Of a DNA stretch of 64,000 nucleotides, positions 1 through 7,909 are shown piece after piece. The position numbers were made by a program, and so were the translations under genes. Position 1 is the first letter of the stretch. Each line of letters starts with the position of its first letter. The DNA comes from CBDFLS01 sp965249185 (GTDB taxonomy: Bacteria; Chloroflexota; Dehalococcoidia; Lucifugimonadales; Australimonadaceae): NCBI GenBank assembly GCA_965249185.1, contig CBDFLS010000001.1:372001-436000 (forward strand), read 5' to 3'. Below the pieces are notes generated by a model. That model was not told where the DNA came from. It searched no databases and saw only the letters and a list, made by a program, of their open reading frames with translations.

Positions 1-30
1 TCAAGAGCAGCGGCGCGAGGGCACGCGGCC

Positions 31-1869
31 CTAGCCTCCCAGCTCCCTCCGCAGCTCGGCGACCAGCGCCGGAACGATGTTGCGCCAGTCGTCCACCACG
101 CCGATGTCGGCGCCGCGAAAGATGAGGGCGCGCTTGTTTCTGTTGACGGCCACTATGGCGCCCGATCGCTGAATCCCCACCGTGTGGTTGAAGTCGCCGC
201 GCACGCCCACGGCGATGTACAGGTCGGGCGCGATGGAGCGGCCGGTGAGGCCGACCTGGCGCCGCTTGGGCAGCCAGCCGGCGTCGGCCACGTCCCGCGT
301 GCAGGCCAGGCTGGCGTCCAGCACCTCCAGCAGCGGGTCCAGGGCGGGGATATTCTCCGGCGCCTCCATGCCCATGCCCGCCGTGACCACGGCCCAGGCA
401 TCGTCCAGCTCGGCGGCATCAGCCGTCTCCTGGCGCCGGGTCGCCACTATTCGCACCGCCGGGTCGGCGGGGGCTTCCACGGGGATGGGGACCACGAGAG
501 ACTGCCGGCCCTCATTCGGCTGGAGACTCTCCAGCAGCCCGGGGCGCACGGTGGCCATGTAGGGAGTGGTCTTGGAGAAGATGGGGGCCACCACGTTGCC
601 GCCGAAAGCGGGTTTCATCTGCACCAGCCGGCCCTCGCCGTCCACCTCGAACCCGATGCAGTCGCCCGTGAGGCCGAGCTGGAGCCGGGCCGCGACCCGG
701 GCCGCCACGTCGCGTCCGTTGGTGGTGGAGGGCACCAGCACCGCGTACGGCGCATGGGCCCGCATGGCCGCGGCCAGCGTGTGAGCGTAGGCCTCCGTAG
801 TGTAGGCGGCCAGAGCGCCGTCCGCAGCCAGGTAAACCACGTCGGCGCCTGCGTGGGCAAGCCCGGCGGCATGGCCACCGGCCTCCGGACCGCCCAAGAG
901 CAGCACGGCCACGTGTCCGCCGACCGCGTCGGCTATGGGCTGGGCCGCTCCCAGCAGCTCGTGAGTCACCGTGCGCACGCCATTCGGGCCGAGCTCCGCC
1001 ATCACCCATACGCCCGGCCCCTGGGCGGGCCTCGCCGTGGGTCCCGCCGGGGCCGCCGCACGACGGGCCCGCGTCCGCTGGGGGTCCAGCAGGCCCCGGG
1101 CCTTGAGAAAGGCCACCACTTGCCGGGCGGCCTCCTGGGGCGACAGCTCCTGGAGCAACACCTGCTCGCGGTGCGACTCCACGAACTGGATCTCCGAGAC
1201 CCAGGTGGGGGAGCCCTCTTCCCCGAAGATGCCGGTGTCCTGGGAGAGGTCCAGGGCCGAAAGTTGGGAGATCTCGCGCTCCGCGGCCGCCTGCAGCGCC
1301 TCGCGCCCAGGGAACACCTCCCCGGCCACGCCCTCCACAACCGAGACGACCGCCGGCAGCCGGCACTCCACCACCTCGTACCCTTCGTCCACCTCACGCT
1401 CGGCCACGACCAACCCGTCCTCACCGCCGTCCAGCTTGGAAACGCCGGTAACCTGGGGCCAGCTCAACAGCTCCGCCACCTCGGGGCCCACCTGGCCCGT
1501 CTCCGAGTCGGTGCTATAGGAGCCGAAGAGCACCAGATCGTAGGACTCACGCTGGAGCGCCAGGCTCAGGGCGCGGGATGTGGCCAGCGTATCGGAGCCG
1601 GCCAGTGCGCGGTCCATCACATGGAAAGCGCGGTCGGCGCCCATGGCGATGCATTGCACCAGCGCCTGCTGGGCCTGGGGTGGCCCCATGGTGTACACCG
1701 TCACGTCGCCGCCGTGGCCGTCGCGGAGCTCGATGGCCCGCTGCACGGCCAGCAGATCGAAGGGGTTCACCTCACTGGGCACACCCTCTCGCACGATCCG
1801 TTTGGTCTCCGTATCGAACTTGAGCCTGGAGATCACCGGGACCCATTTCACGCAGACGGCTATTCTCAT
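31..1869 (-). CDS. Fused electron transfer flavoprotein, beta-alpha order
   Basis: A single polypeptide of about 612 aa joins an EtfB-like N-terminal half to an EtfA-like C-terminal half. ETF carries electrons from flavin dehydrogenases to a quinone reductase in the cytoplasm. The EtfB half begins MRIAVCVKWVP and contains the NPFD and DSETGQVGP segments. An Ala/Pro-rich linker follows, then the EtfA half with NGRDVAARVAARL and the FAD-domain region GRSIAPDLYIAVG. The usual SGAIQH-type FAD motif reads VRGDFNH here, and the tail is IVAVNRNKRALIF. I start at ATG 1869 because canonical EtfB begins there and a GGAG lies about nine bases upstream. The open frame extends further 5' but overlaps the intergenic region. 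The fusion call is strong; the partner dehydrogenase is not in the window. Confidence 0.88.
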   Translation of the reverse strand: MRIAVCVKWVPVISRLKFDTETKRIVREGVPSEVNPFDLLAVQRAIELRDGHGGDVTVYTMGPPQAQQALVQCIAMGADRAFHVMDRALAGSDTLATSRALSLALQRESYDLVLFGSYSTDSETGQVGPEVAELLSWPQVTGVSKLDGGEDGLVVAEREVDEGYEVVECRLPAVVSVVEGVAGEVFPGREALQAAAEREISQLSALDLSQDTGIFGEEGSPTWVSEIQFVESHREQVLLQELSPQEAARQVVAFLKARGLLDPQRTRARRAAAPAGPTARPAQGPGVWVMAELGPNGVRTVTHELLGAAQPIADAVGGHVAVLLLGGPEAGGHAAGLAHAGADVVYLAADGALAAYTTEAYAHTLAAAMRAHAPYAVLVPSTTNGRDVAARVAARLQLGLTGDCIGFEVDGEGRLVQMKPAFGGNVVAPIFSKTTPYMATVRPGLLESLQPNEGRQSLVVPIPVEAPADPAVRIVATRRQETADAAELDDAWAVVTAGMGMEAPENIPALDPLLEVLDASLACTRDVADAGWLPKRRQVGLTGRSIAPDLYIAVGVRGDFNHTVGIQRSGAIVAVNRNKRALIFRGADIGVVDDWRNIVPALVAELRRELGG

Positions 1870-1945
1870 CAACAGCACTCCATGGCCGGCGTTCTCCCGC
1901 CGTAAGCAGGTGAATTGTAGCAGCAGGCTTCCGAAAGCGCAGCAG

Positions 1946-2761
1946 CTAGGGCTGCTGGCCGTCTTCGATGGGCGGCCGGAGGTAGGTGAGCAGGGCGCCC
2001 CAAGAGTACCCCACCCCAAAGGTGACGCCGCCACCCACAACGGCCCCCCAGATGGCGGTCGCCATGGAGAGGAGAGCGGCCCCGCTCTGCTGGAGTACAA
2101 CAGTGACAGCGAGTCCGGTGAAAGCGCCCATGAGCGTGCTCACGACCCTCCGCTTCCAGGCGGGCGCTGGAAACCACCGGCGCCATCCTCGGCGTCGCCG
2201 GCGTTGCATCTGGACCTTGAGCTTGACCCTGGCGCCACGGGCGGCCAGGGAAGCGCCCACCACGGAGCCCACCCCCGCCACCACCGCGGCCGCTGCCGCC
2301 GCCGGCCCCACGACCCCGCCAAACCCGGTGATCTGCAACCGCATCGTGGCGGCGCACACCGTTTCCTGGTCATTAGTCAGCAACGTACCCTCCAGCTTGT
2401 ACAAGCCGCGGGCGTAACGCGCGTAGTCGGCCACGCGCCTCTCTACCGGGCGCTCGCCCACGCCCTCCACCTCGACCTCAATGGGAACGCCGACTCCCGC
2501 AATCCGTATGCTCACCTTCGTGCCGGACGGAACGCCTTCCGCGCGAAGAGCGAGCACCGTCTGCGGGTCCACGCGAAGGGTTGCGCCGGCGTGGTCGGGA
2601 AGGATGAAGGGCGACGGGTCGCCACCCTCTATGATGATCCTGGCAGCGCCACAATCGCCCTCCTTGGCCAACGCGGGAGCGGCGGCAACGAGCACGAGCA
2701 CGGGGACCAGGAGCAGCGCGATGATCACCGGGAGCAGCAGCAATGCGAATGACCTGCTCAC
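1946..2761 (-). CDS. Secreted or membrane protein of unknown function
   Basis: A 271-aa protein with an N-terminal hydrophobic signal or anchor segment (residues about 4-32, ending APALAKE). An extracytoplasmic-looking beta-rich region follows (about 33-145). Then come two hydrophobic Gly/Ala/Val-rich stretches (about 147-172 and 208-255) separated by a strongly basic block with QRRRRRGWRR. It could be exported with C-terminal membrane anchoring. It sits 15 bp downstream of the comM C-terminal fragment and 76 bp upstream of the etf gene on the same strand, so it was probably cotranscribed with comM before the island inserted. I do not recognise a family. Confidence 0.7.
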   Translation of the reverse strand: MSRSFALLLLPVIIALLLVPVLVLVAAAPALAKEGDCGAARIIIEGGDPSPFILPDHAGATLRVDPQTVLALRAEGVPSGTKVSIRIAGVGVPIEVEVEGVGERPVERRVADYARYARGLYKLEGTLLTNDQETVCAATMRLQITGFGGVVGPAAAAAAVVAGVGSVVGASLAARGARVKLKVQMQRRRRRGWRRWFPAPAWKRRVVSTLMGAFTGLAVTVVLQQSGAALLSMATAIWGAVVGGGVTFGVGYSWGALLTYLRPPIEDGQQP

Positions 2762-2776
2762 GGTGCGTCTTCCATC

Positions 2777-3245
2777 CTACTCCGGCCCCCGCTGCCGGTA
2801 TTGGATGGCCTCGGCCAGGTGGGCCAGGCCTATCTGGTCGGCGCCGGCCAGGTCCGCGATGGTGCGCGCCAGCTTCAGGATGCGGTGGAAGGCCCGCGCG
2901 GAGAGGTAGAGCTTCTCCATGACCGCCTTGGCCAGGCCCTGGGCCGCCTCGTCCAGGGGACAGAAGCGCCACACCTCCGCGGGCCCCATGTCGGCGTTGG
3001 CCTGGTATGGCGTGCCCTGGAAGCGCCGGCCCTGCCGTTCGCGCGCCGCCAGATCCCGCTCCCGCACTGCCTGCGACGTCTCCGCGGTGCCCTCGCCGGT
3101 TAGCTTCTCGTATTCCACCCGGGGAACGTCCACGAAGATGTCGATGCGGTCCAGCAGGGGGCCGGAGATCCAGCGCCGGTAGCGGGCGATGACCGACGGC
3201 GTGCAGGTGCACTGCTTGCGAGGGTCGCCCAGATTGCCGCAGAAG
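2777..3245 (-). pseudogene. comM: ComM/YifB Mg-chelatase-like ATPase, C-terminal part
   Basis: This is the C-terminal third of a ComM/YifB AAA+ protein, a helicase-like motor involved in natural transformation in some bacteria. Visible features are the zinc-binding-type CFCGNLGDP and CTCTPS stretch, the sensor region ISGPLLDRIDI, and the C-terminal helical domain with FHRILKLARTIADL. The remaining N-terminal part lies at 38641-39690. Joining 38641-39690, the shared dinucleotide and this segment gives one uninterrupted frame of about 506 aa, the usual family length. The junction reads M-N-P-C-F-C-G-N, matching the family's MNPCPCG motif. The open frame continues into the island to 3319, but that part is not comM. 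Confidence 0.92.
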
Positions 3246-3260
3246 CACCCCTGCGTTGCC
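3237..3260. other. attL of the comM island
   Basis: Left recombination junction. Host comM sequence ends at 3245, the shared dinucleotide CA is 3246-3247, and element sequence starts CCCCTGCGTTGCC. Joined to the right end it gives an attP with GGCAACGCA and TGCGTTGCC arms around a 10-bp spacer whose exact centre is CA. Two-base crossovers between symmetrical half-sites are typical of large serine recombinases. Confidence 0.85.
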
Positions 3261-3687
3261 TTTTTGCCATGTGCGTTTAACAGCTTCAAGACCCCTACCT
3301 TCATCCTATCCTCGGACATTAGACACTCTTGGAGACCACATCCGCAAGAAGCGGCTTGACCTGGGCCTTTTGCAAAAGGAAGTGGCGCAACGCCTGGGTG
3401 TTGTTACGGACTCAGTGACTAACTGGGAGAAGAGCCGCTACGCACCGCGTATCCACCTCATCCCCCGAATTATCGAGTTCCTTGGATATGTTCCATTCTC
3501 TGAAGAAACGACGGACCTCGGTAAGCAGATCGTCAAGATGCGTCGCGTATTGGGAGTGCGCCAAGAGGACCTAGCACGTCAGCTACGCGTCGATCCCAGC
3601 ACTTTGGCCCGTTGGGAGCAAGGGAGAAGGCAGCCCTTTCAGAAACACTTTCAGAAATTGAATATATCACTTGGGCTCAACCCTTGA
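3256..3687 (+). CDS. Double-HTH (XRE-type) regulator at the left end of the island
   Basis: A protein of about 143 aa with two Cro/C1-type helix-turn-helix domains. The first (about 24-78) contains GLLQKEVAQRLGV and SVTNWEK; the second (about 84-140) contains VRQEDLARQLRVDPSTLARWEQ. It probably binds DNA near the element ends. The frame opens at TTG 3256, ten bases from the attL core, with GTG 3271 as an alternative; neither has a convincing Shine-Dalgarno sequence. In the circular element this frame would be continuous with the recombinase. A homologue lies at 27573-28019. Free-standing XRE proteins with similar PFCHV N-termini are, as I recall, common, so a separate gene is also possible. 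Confidence 0.85.
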   Translation: MPFCHVRLTASRPLPSSYPRTLDTLGDHIRKKRLDLGLLQKEVAQRLGVVTDSVTNWEKSRYAPRIHLIPRIIEFLGYVPFSEETTDLGKQIVKMRRVLGVRQEDLARQLRVDPSTLARWEQGRRQPFQKHFQKLNISLGLNP

Positions 3688-3734
3688 GTGTCTCCCGACT
3701 ACTCTATTTTAGCGAACTGGCGGTGTTCAGCTGG

Positions 3735-4098
3735 TGCGGTGCTGACCCGGAAGATCGATGAGCCGGTGGGGACATTCATCCAGGCACTCATTCTCCCGGA
3801 GGACTGGCTGGAAGCCGTCCTGGAGCGGATCAGCCTGCGAGATGAGGTGGCGAGAGTCAGGGCTGAGCGGGAGCAGTTGCACACGAAGCTCAGGAAGCTC
3901 GGGACGGCCTACGCCGACCACCTGATCGACGAGGGTGACTGCCAGCGGCAGAAGGCCCGGTACGAATTCGAGCTCTCATCGCTGGTGGTGCCTGAGGCCG
4001 ATGCGGTGGCCGAGGCTGGCCGATCTTCCCGCTGCCTCTGGCCAAGAATGACCACCTCACTCGGTTTGGCTGCTTGGAGTCTACTTAATCGGCATTAG
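3735..4098 (+). pseudogene. Remnant of a second large serine recombinase, C-terminal tail
   Basis: Residues such as FIQALILPEDWLEAVLERI, VRAEREQLHTKLRKLG and SLVVPEADAVAEAG match the coiled-coil tail common in large serine recombinases, between the zinc ribbon and the C-terminus. No resolvase domain, zinc ribbon or sensible N-terminus precedes it, and the last 25 or so residues look out of frame with the family. It lies directly after the HTH gene and is unrelated in sequence to the intact recombinase tail at 37167-38666, so it marks an older, different recombinase. Confidence 0.7.
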
Positions 4099-4249
4099 TC
4101 GCCCGATTCTAGGTGAATTGTTCCCCGGCTTGTTGGTGGGGGTGCGGCAGGACAGGCGGAAAAACAGGACGATTAAGAGATTTCGGTGACTAGCGTTGGG
4201 CAGGCGGGGAGATCGACTCTCCCCGCCTCCACCCTTGGGTAATAAATTC

Positions 4250-5094
4250 GGGTAAAGTCCCGTTTTAGCCACCGGATTAGCTTTGAAGCAGCTTGAACAA
4301 TGTCTTAACCTGTTCTGGTCCCAACAGACGCCGATGATTGTAGCGCCAGACATACTCAGCAAGATAGAGGGGCAGCCGTTCTCGGCGGACTCCCCCTTTG
4401 GCTGCCAGACGCCGCTTGAGATAACCCCAGAAGCCCTCCAAGCCGTTGACGTGGCTCCCTTGCCGATCGCTGAACGCCTGGCTGTGGTCCACAAGCCGGT
4501 GGACGTAGCCCCCCGCTGCGACGCCCGTGTAGCTGGTAAAGGTGTCCGAGCAGACGATGGAGCCACGTTGCACGCGTTGGTGCAGGAGCGGCAGCAGCGT
4601 CTTGGCTTCCACGTTAGGTACCACTTGCGCCCACACCAGGCCACCTCGACACAGGATCCCAAAGACAGCTTGCTTAGTGGTTCCACGGCCCCGCTTCGTG
4701 CCCTGAACACGCTTTGCCAGGCGCCTGTTGCGCCAGGAACCTCCCAGGTAGGTCTCGTCGACCTCCACCACGCCGGAGAAGACATGGGGAACGTCCCGGA
4801 CCATGGCCTGGCGCACCACGATCAGGGCGCGCAGGACTCGCTTTCGCTCCAGGCGGGCCTCCTGGGCAATCACCTCGGCACTCTGCCCCAAGACGAACCA
4901 GCGCAACAGTCGCCGCCACTCCCCTGGCGACAACCGAAGCGGCAGCGCCCTGGGCACCCACTCGTAGTGGCAGGCTGCACAACGACTCTTACCTCGCCGA
5001 ATGCTCCAGCTCTTGGCGTGTTGACATCGAGGGCACCCAATCTTCCGTCCCATGCCACCATTCTCTCACAGGTGGCTGTTTTGGGACTATACCC
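4250..5094 (-). mobile_element. IS1595-family insertion sequence, copy A
   Basis: An 845-bp element with imperfect terminal inverted repeats GGGTAAAGTCCC and GGGTATAGTCCC. It is flanked by the direct repeat TAAATTC (4243-4249 and 5095-5101). Identical-length copies lie at 29077-29921 and 53356-54200. Confidence 0.9.
4277..5053 (-). CDS. IS1595-family (ISXO2-like) transposase, copy A
   Basis: A 258-aa DDE transposase. An N-terminal zinc-ribbon-like region has CPRC and CAACHYEW cysteine pairs. The catalytic domain begins VVEVDETYLGG and continues with SIVCSDTFTSYTG and HVNGLEGFWGYLKR, which follow the D-D-N/E pattern of the ISXO2-like group. The C-terminus reads YLAEYVWRYNHRR. The frame is intact and nearly identical to the other two copies, which indicates recent spread. 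Confidence 0.92.
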   Translation of the reverse strand: MGRKIGCPRCQHAKSWSIRRGKSRCAACHYEWVPRALPLRLSPGEWRRLLRWFVLGQSAEVIAQEARLERKRVLRALIVVRQAMVRDVPHVFSGVVEVDETYLGGSWRNRRLAKRVQGTKRGRGTTKQAVFGILCRGGLVWAQVVPNVEAKTLLPLLHQRVQRGSIVCSDTFTSYTGVAAGGYVHRLVDHSQAFSDRQGSHVNGLEGFWGYLKRRLAAKGGVRRERLPLYLAEYVWRYNHRRLLGPEQVKTLFKLLQS

Positions 5095-5621
5095 TAAATT
5101 CTTACCGTCCAACGGCTCTGCTCTCCAGGCTGAGAGACTCCTTCCGCTCGTTCCCTGTTGATTTAGGCTTGCCCGCATTCAATTGCCGACCATGCCGTGG
5201 CCGCGACAGGATGAGCTAGATTAATATGCTACGGACAGACGCGGTCGCTGTGGGCTCAAGGGATTCATCGAAACCCAATGAAGCAGGTTTACGAGACAAT
5301 CGGTGTTGAATACGCGAGTGCGCGTAGAGCTGATCCTTGCATCGAGAGCCTCATCTGGGCGGCTCTGGGAAGCGCTCGTACATTTGTGAACGTGGGTGCA
5401 GGCACTGGGAACTATGAACCAACCGATCGATGGGCGGGCACTGTGGAATCAGTTGCAACGATGCTCGTCCGGCGACGGGTTAGCACTGTGTCCGCACGCG
5501 GTTGTACGGAAAGGCGGGGTCGCCGGACCTTCGACGTGACTCCCGACCGAGGGAAGCGATACCGGCGAATCAAAGGGGCAACAGTAGGAAAGCCTTACCG
5601 GGAACGGTGTAGCGCGTTGCA
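5095..5621. other. No supported gene
   Basis: Sequence between the IS1595 copy and the carrier-protein gene. A plus-strand open frame from 5278 runs antisense through the carrier protein and resembles nothing I know, so I treat it as a shadow. No repeat or RNA is evident. Confidence 0.5.
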
Positions 5622-5864
5622 CTACTCGCTAGCCAGAATGAAAGCGCGCCGGATAGTCCTCAACTCATCTGGGTTGAAATTGGTGAGGTCAATGGGTGCT
5701 CCTCGGACATCCTCAACGAAGGTGAGGAACGAGATGAGAGCGAGCGAGTCCAGCACGCCCACGGCGAAAAGGTCTGTGTCGACTTCTAACGAATGGGCGC
5801 GACTGCCAGCGACGGAGCGCAACAGAGCGAGTGCGCGGTCATCGAATTCGTCTTGGGATATCAA
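5622..5864 (-). CDS. Free-standing acyl/peptidyl carrier protein
   Basis: An 80-aa acidic carrier protein with the phosphopantetheine attachment motif GVLDSLALI; Ser40 is the expected attachment site. Its size and acidity fit the ACP family and are closest in style to D-alanyl-carrier-type proteins. It overlaps the upstream AMP-ligase gene by four bases (ATGA type), so the two are probably translationally coupled and the ligase is the likely loading enzyme. Activation would need a phosphopantetheinyl transferase, and two candidates lie in the same island. The substrate is unknown. Confidence 0.85.
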   Translation of the reverse strand: MISQDEFDDRALALLRSVAGSRAHSLEVDTDLFAVGVLDSLALISFLTFVEDVRGAPIDLTNFNPDELRTIRRAFILASE

Positions 5865-7375
5865 GCTGGGGGTTCCTCTATTGGTGAACTGATCTGCCTG
5901 GTGCGTTCCCTGCTGGCAACTTCACTACGGAGGGCGTCCCACCGAGACGATAGCTGGCCGCGATCCAGTTTCCCCTGTGTCACCCGAGGGAGCGGGTCGT
6001 TGGTCAGGACCGTGACGGATGGTGAGCGACCGCGGCCGAGCCATTCTTCGAGGTGTGTTTCAATCTGACTGACAGACAGTACCGAACCTTTGTTGGGGCG
6101 GACGATGAGACCGATGTCTTCGAGTCCGTCCGCTCGATCGAGCCTGACCGCGCCTGCCTCCGCGACCTCTTCTAACGCGGTCGCTGCTTCCTCGACTTCG
6201 TTAAGATAAACCGTGAATCCGCCCTTCATCACAGCGTCCTTGATTCTGCCGACGACCCAATGTCGGCCTTCTTCATCACGCTCCAATAGGTCGCCAGTAC
6301 GCAACCAGTCGCCGTCGAAGAGAGCGGAGTTGGCGGGGCTGTTGTTATAATACCCAGGTGTTACTGTGCGGCCCCTCATCTGCAACTCTCCTCGTGCTGC
6401 ACCTGAGGTTGAATAGTCGCCATCCGTGTTGATGCGAGCTTCGTGGCTCGGTTCGCCGATCGAAAGCGTGCCGAGCCCCTTTGTGTCGAGGTTCCCAAAA
6501 AACGCCGGGAAAGCGACTTCGGTCAGCCCGTAACAGTTTAGCAGTGGCACGCCGAACTGAGCCTGGAAGCGCTTCTGTATTCGAGCTGTGAGTGGAGCGC
6601 TCCCGGTCATCACGGTTGCCGCAGGCGGCTCACGGTTGGGAACAGACAGTTTGTTCAGGAGGTCGATCTGCATTGGTGGCATGAAGGACAGATCGACACT
6701 CGCTGATACAAACGCATCCCAGAAGCGGCCGGCGGTAGTGAGTGATGGCTCCGGCAGCACCACGATCCTGAACCCCAGAACAAGAGCCCACAAGTAGTGG
6801 ATGGCCAAAGCGCCCATGCCGGAGAGGCGCATCGGGCAGCCCATCACCAAAGGTGTTCGGCCCAGCAGCTTAACCAGTGAGGAAGCACCCGACGAGTAGG
6901 CTGAATGTATGTTGTCGTGAGTCAGAATGACCCCTTTGGGGTCAGAAGTTGAGCCCGAAGTATAGCTGAGAAACGCCGTATGATCGGGCAGCGGCGGGTG
7001 TTCATTGCCATCGTTCCGGATGCGTTCGGCTATCCAACGCTTCCTGAAGCGAAGGCGAAGTTCAGCGCCCGAATGGCGAAGTATCGACGCGCGCAAGCCT
7101 GTCCCCCACCTCGAGTCCATGGGGATCACAACACCGCCTTCTGCCCAGATCGCCATCACAAGCGGCAACACGTCAGGGTGGTCTACCAGTTCGATAGCGC
7201 AGCGCCTCGAGAGACCATGACGATCAGTCCGTAATTCTCGCGCCAAATTGTCGCTTCTGGCCTTGAGTTCGCGCCAAGAGAGCGAAACGCCTTCGAACGG
7301 CGGACGCTCATAGAGAATGGCCAGCTTGTGCGGAGTCGTCTTGACTCTCGCTTCAAATTCGCGGATGAGGTCCAA
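5861..7375 (-). CDS. AMP-dependent acyl/aminoacyl ligase (ANL adenylation enzyme)
   Basis: A 504-aa stand-alone adenylating enzyme. Core motifs are present in order: P-loop-like YTSGSTSDPKG, NCYGLTE, RTGDLLERDEEG, the hinge region GRIKDAVMKGGFTVY, and the C-terminal catalytic-lysine region PRVTQGKLDR. It should activate a carboxylate with ATP and load the adjacent carrier protein. Specificity cannot be read from the sequence. It starts ten bases after the GNAT gene ends and overlaps the carrier gene by four bases, placing it in a four-gene operon. Confidence 0.87.
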   Translation of the reverse strand: MDLIREFEARVKTTPHKLAILYERPPFEGVSLSWRELKARSDNLARELRTDRHGLSRRCAIELVDHPDVLPLVMAIWAEGGVVIPMDSRWGTGLRASILRHSGAELRLRFRKRWIAERIRNDGNEHPPLPDHTAFLSYTSGSTSDPKGVILTHDNIHSAYSSGASSLVKLLGRTPLVMGCPMRLSGMGALAIHYLWALVLGFRIVVLPEPSLTTAGRFWDAFVSASVDLSFMPPMQIDLLNKLSVPNREPPAATVMTGSAPLTARIQKRFQAQFGVPLLNCYGLTEVAFPAFFGNLDTKGLGTLSIGEPSHEARINTDGDYSTSGAARGELQMRGRTVTPGYYNNSPANSALFDGDWLRTGDLLERDEEGRHWVVGRIKDAVMKGGFTVYLNEVEEAATALEEVAEAGAVRLDRADGLEDIGLIVRPNKGSVLSVSQIETHLEEWLGRGRSPSVTVLTNDPLPRVTQGKLDRGQLSSRWDALRSEVASRERTRQISSPIEEPPA

Positions 7376-7384
7376 AATTCTCGG

Positions 7385-7897
7385 CTACTCCCTGAGCATC
7401 GCGTCGGCATGGAGCCCTAGCTCGAGGTACACTGCATCCTTAAGTGGATTGACTCGGTAGGCTGGAATATCGACGAATCCGAGCGAACGATACAGTGCGG
7501 CAGCTTCGTTCATGCTCCGCAGCGTGTCGAGCCTAACTGCATCATATCCGTACCAACGAGCAACTACGAGCGCGCGTTCGCTAAGTTGGCGAGCGATACC
7601 CTGACGGCGCCAATCGAGCCTGACGTACATGCGCTTCAACTCGCAACGGTTGTCTCCAATATCCCGCAGGCCGGCGATGCCGACCGTCACCTCGCCAGAC
7701 ACCGCCAGCAGGGCAGCCCCGCGTCCGACCTCGCCATATCGCGTGCTGATCTCGGCGAGCTCCCGCTCAGTATCTTGAAAGCTCACCGAGAATGGCAGGA
7801 AGGCTAGGTATTCCCTAACGAGCGCCGTGAAGGCTTCGTACTGAACCTCCGACGTCGCGAACTCGATGCGAACGACATCAGGCATCTCTCCCGACAC
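7385..7897 (-). CDS. GNAT-family N-acyltransferase
   Basis: A 170-aa GNAT fold protein. The acetyl-CoA pyrophosphate loop is seen in RRQGIARQL, preceded by the beta-4 strand CELKRMYVRLDW and followed by RLDTLRSMNEAAALYRSLGF. It lies between the M29-like gene (13 bases upstream) and the AMP-ligase (10 bases downstream), so it belongs to the same transcription unit. It may acylate an amine on the pathway product or on the carrier-bound intermediate, possibly using the carrier-bound acyl group. A role in self-resistance is an alternative. The function is inferred from context only. Confidence 0.82.
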   Translation of the reverse strand: MSGEMPDVVRIEFATSEVQYEAFTALVREYLAFLPFSVSFQDTERELAEISTRYGEVGRGAALLAVSGEVTVGIAGLRDIGDNRCELKRMYVRLDWRRQGIARQLSERALVVARWYGYDAVRLDTLRSMNEAAALYRSLGFVDIPAYRVNPLKDAVYLELGLHADAMLRE

Positions 7898-7909
7898 CTC
7901 CGCACAGCC

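Noticed and set aside
184..1905. Long plus-strand frame of 573 codons
   Set aside because: It is the antisense shadow of the GC-rich ETF gene, whose motifs are clear on the minus strand.
5278..5892. Plus-strand open frame of 204 codons
   Set aside because: It runs antisense through the carrier-protein gene, has no family resemblance, and the minus-strand genes have clear motifs and tight operon spacing.
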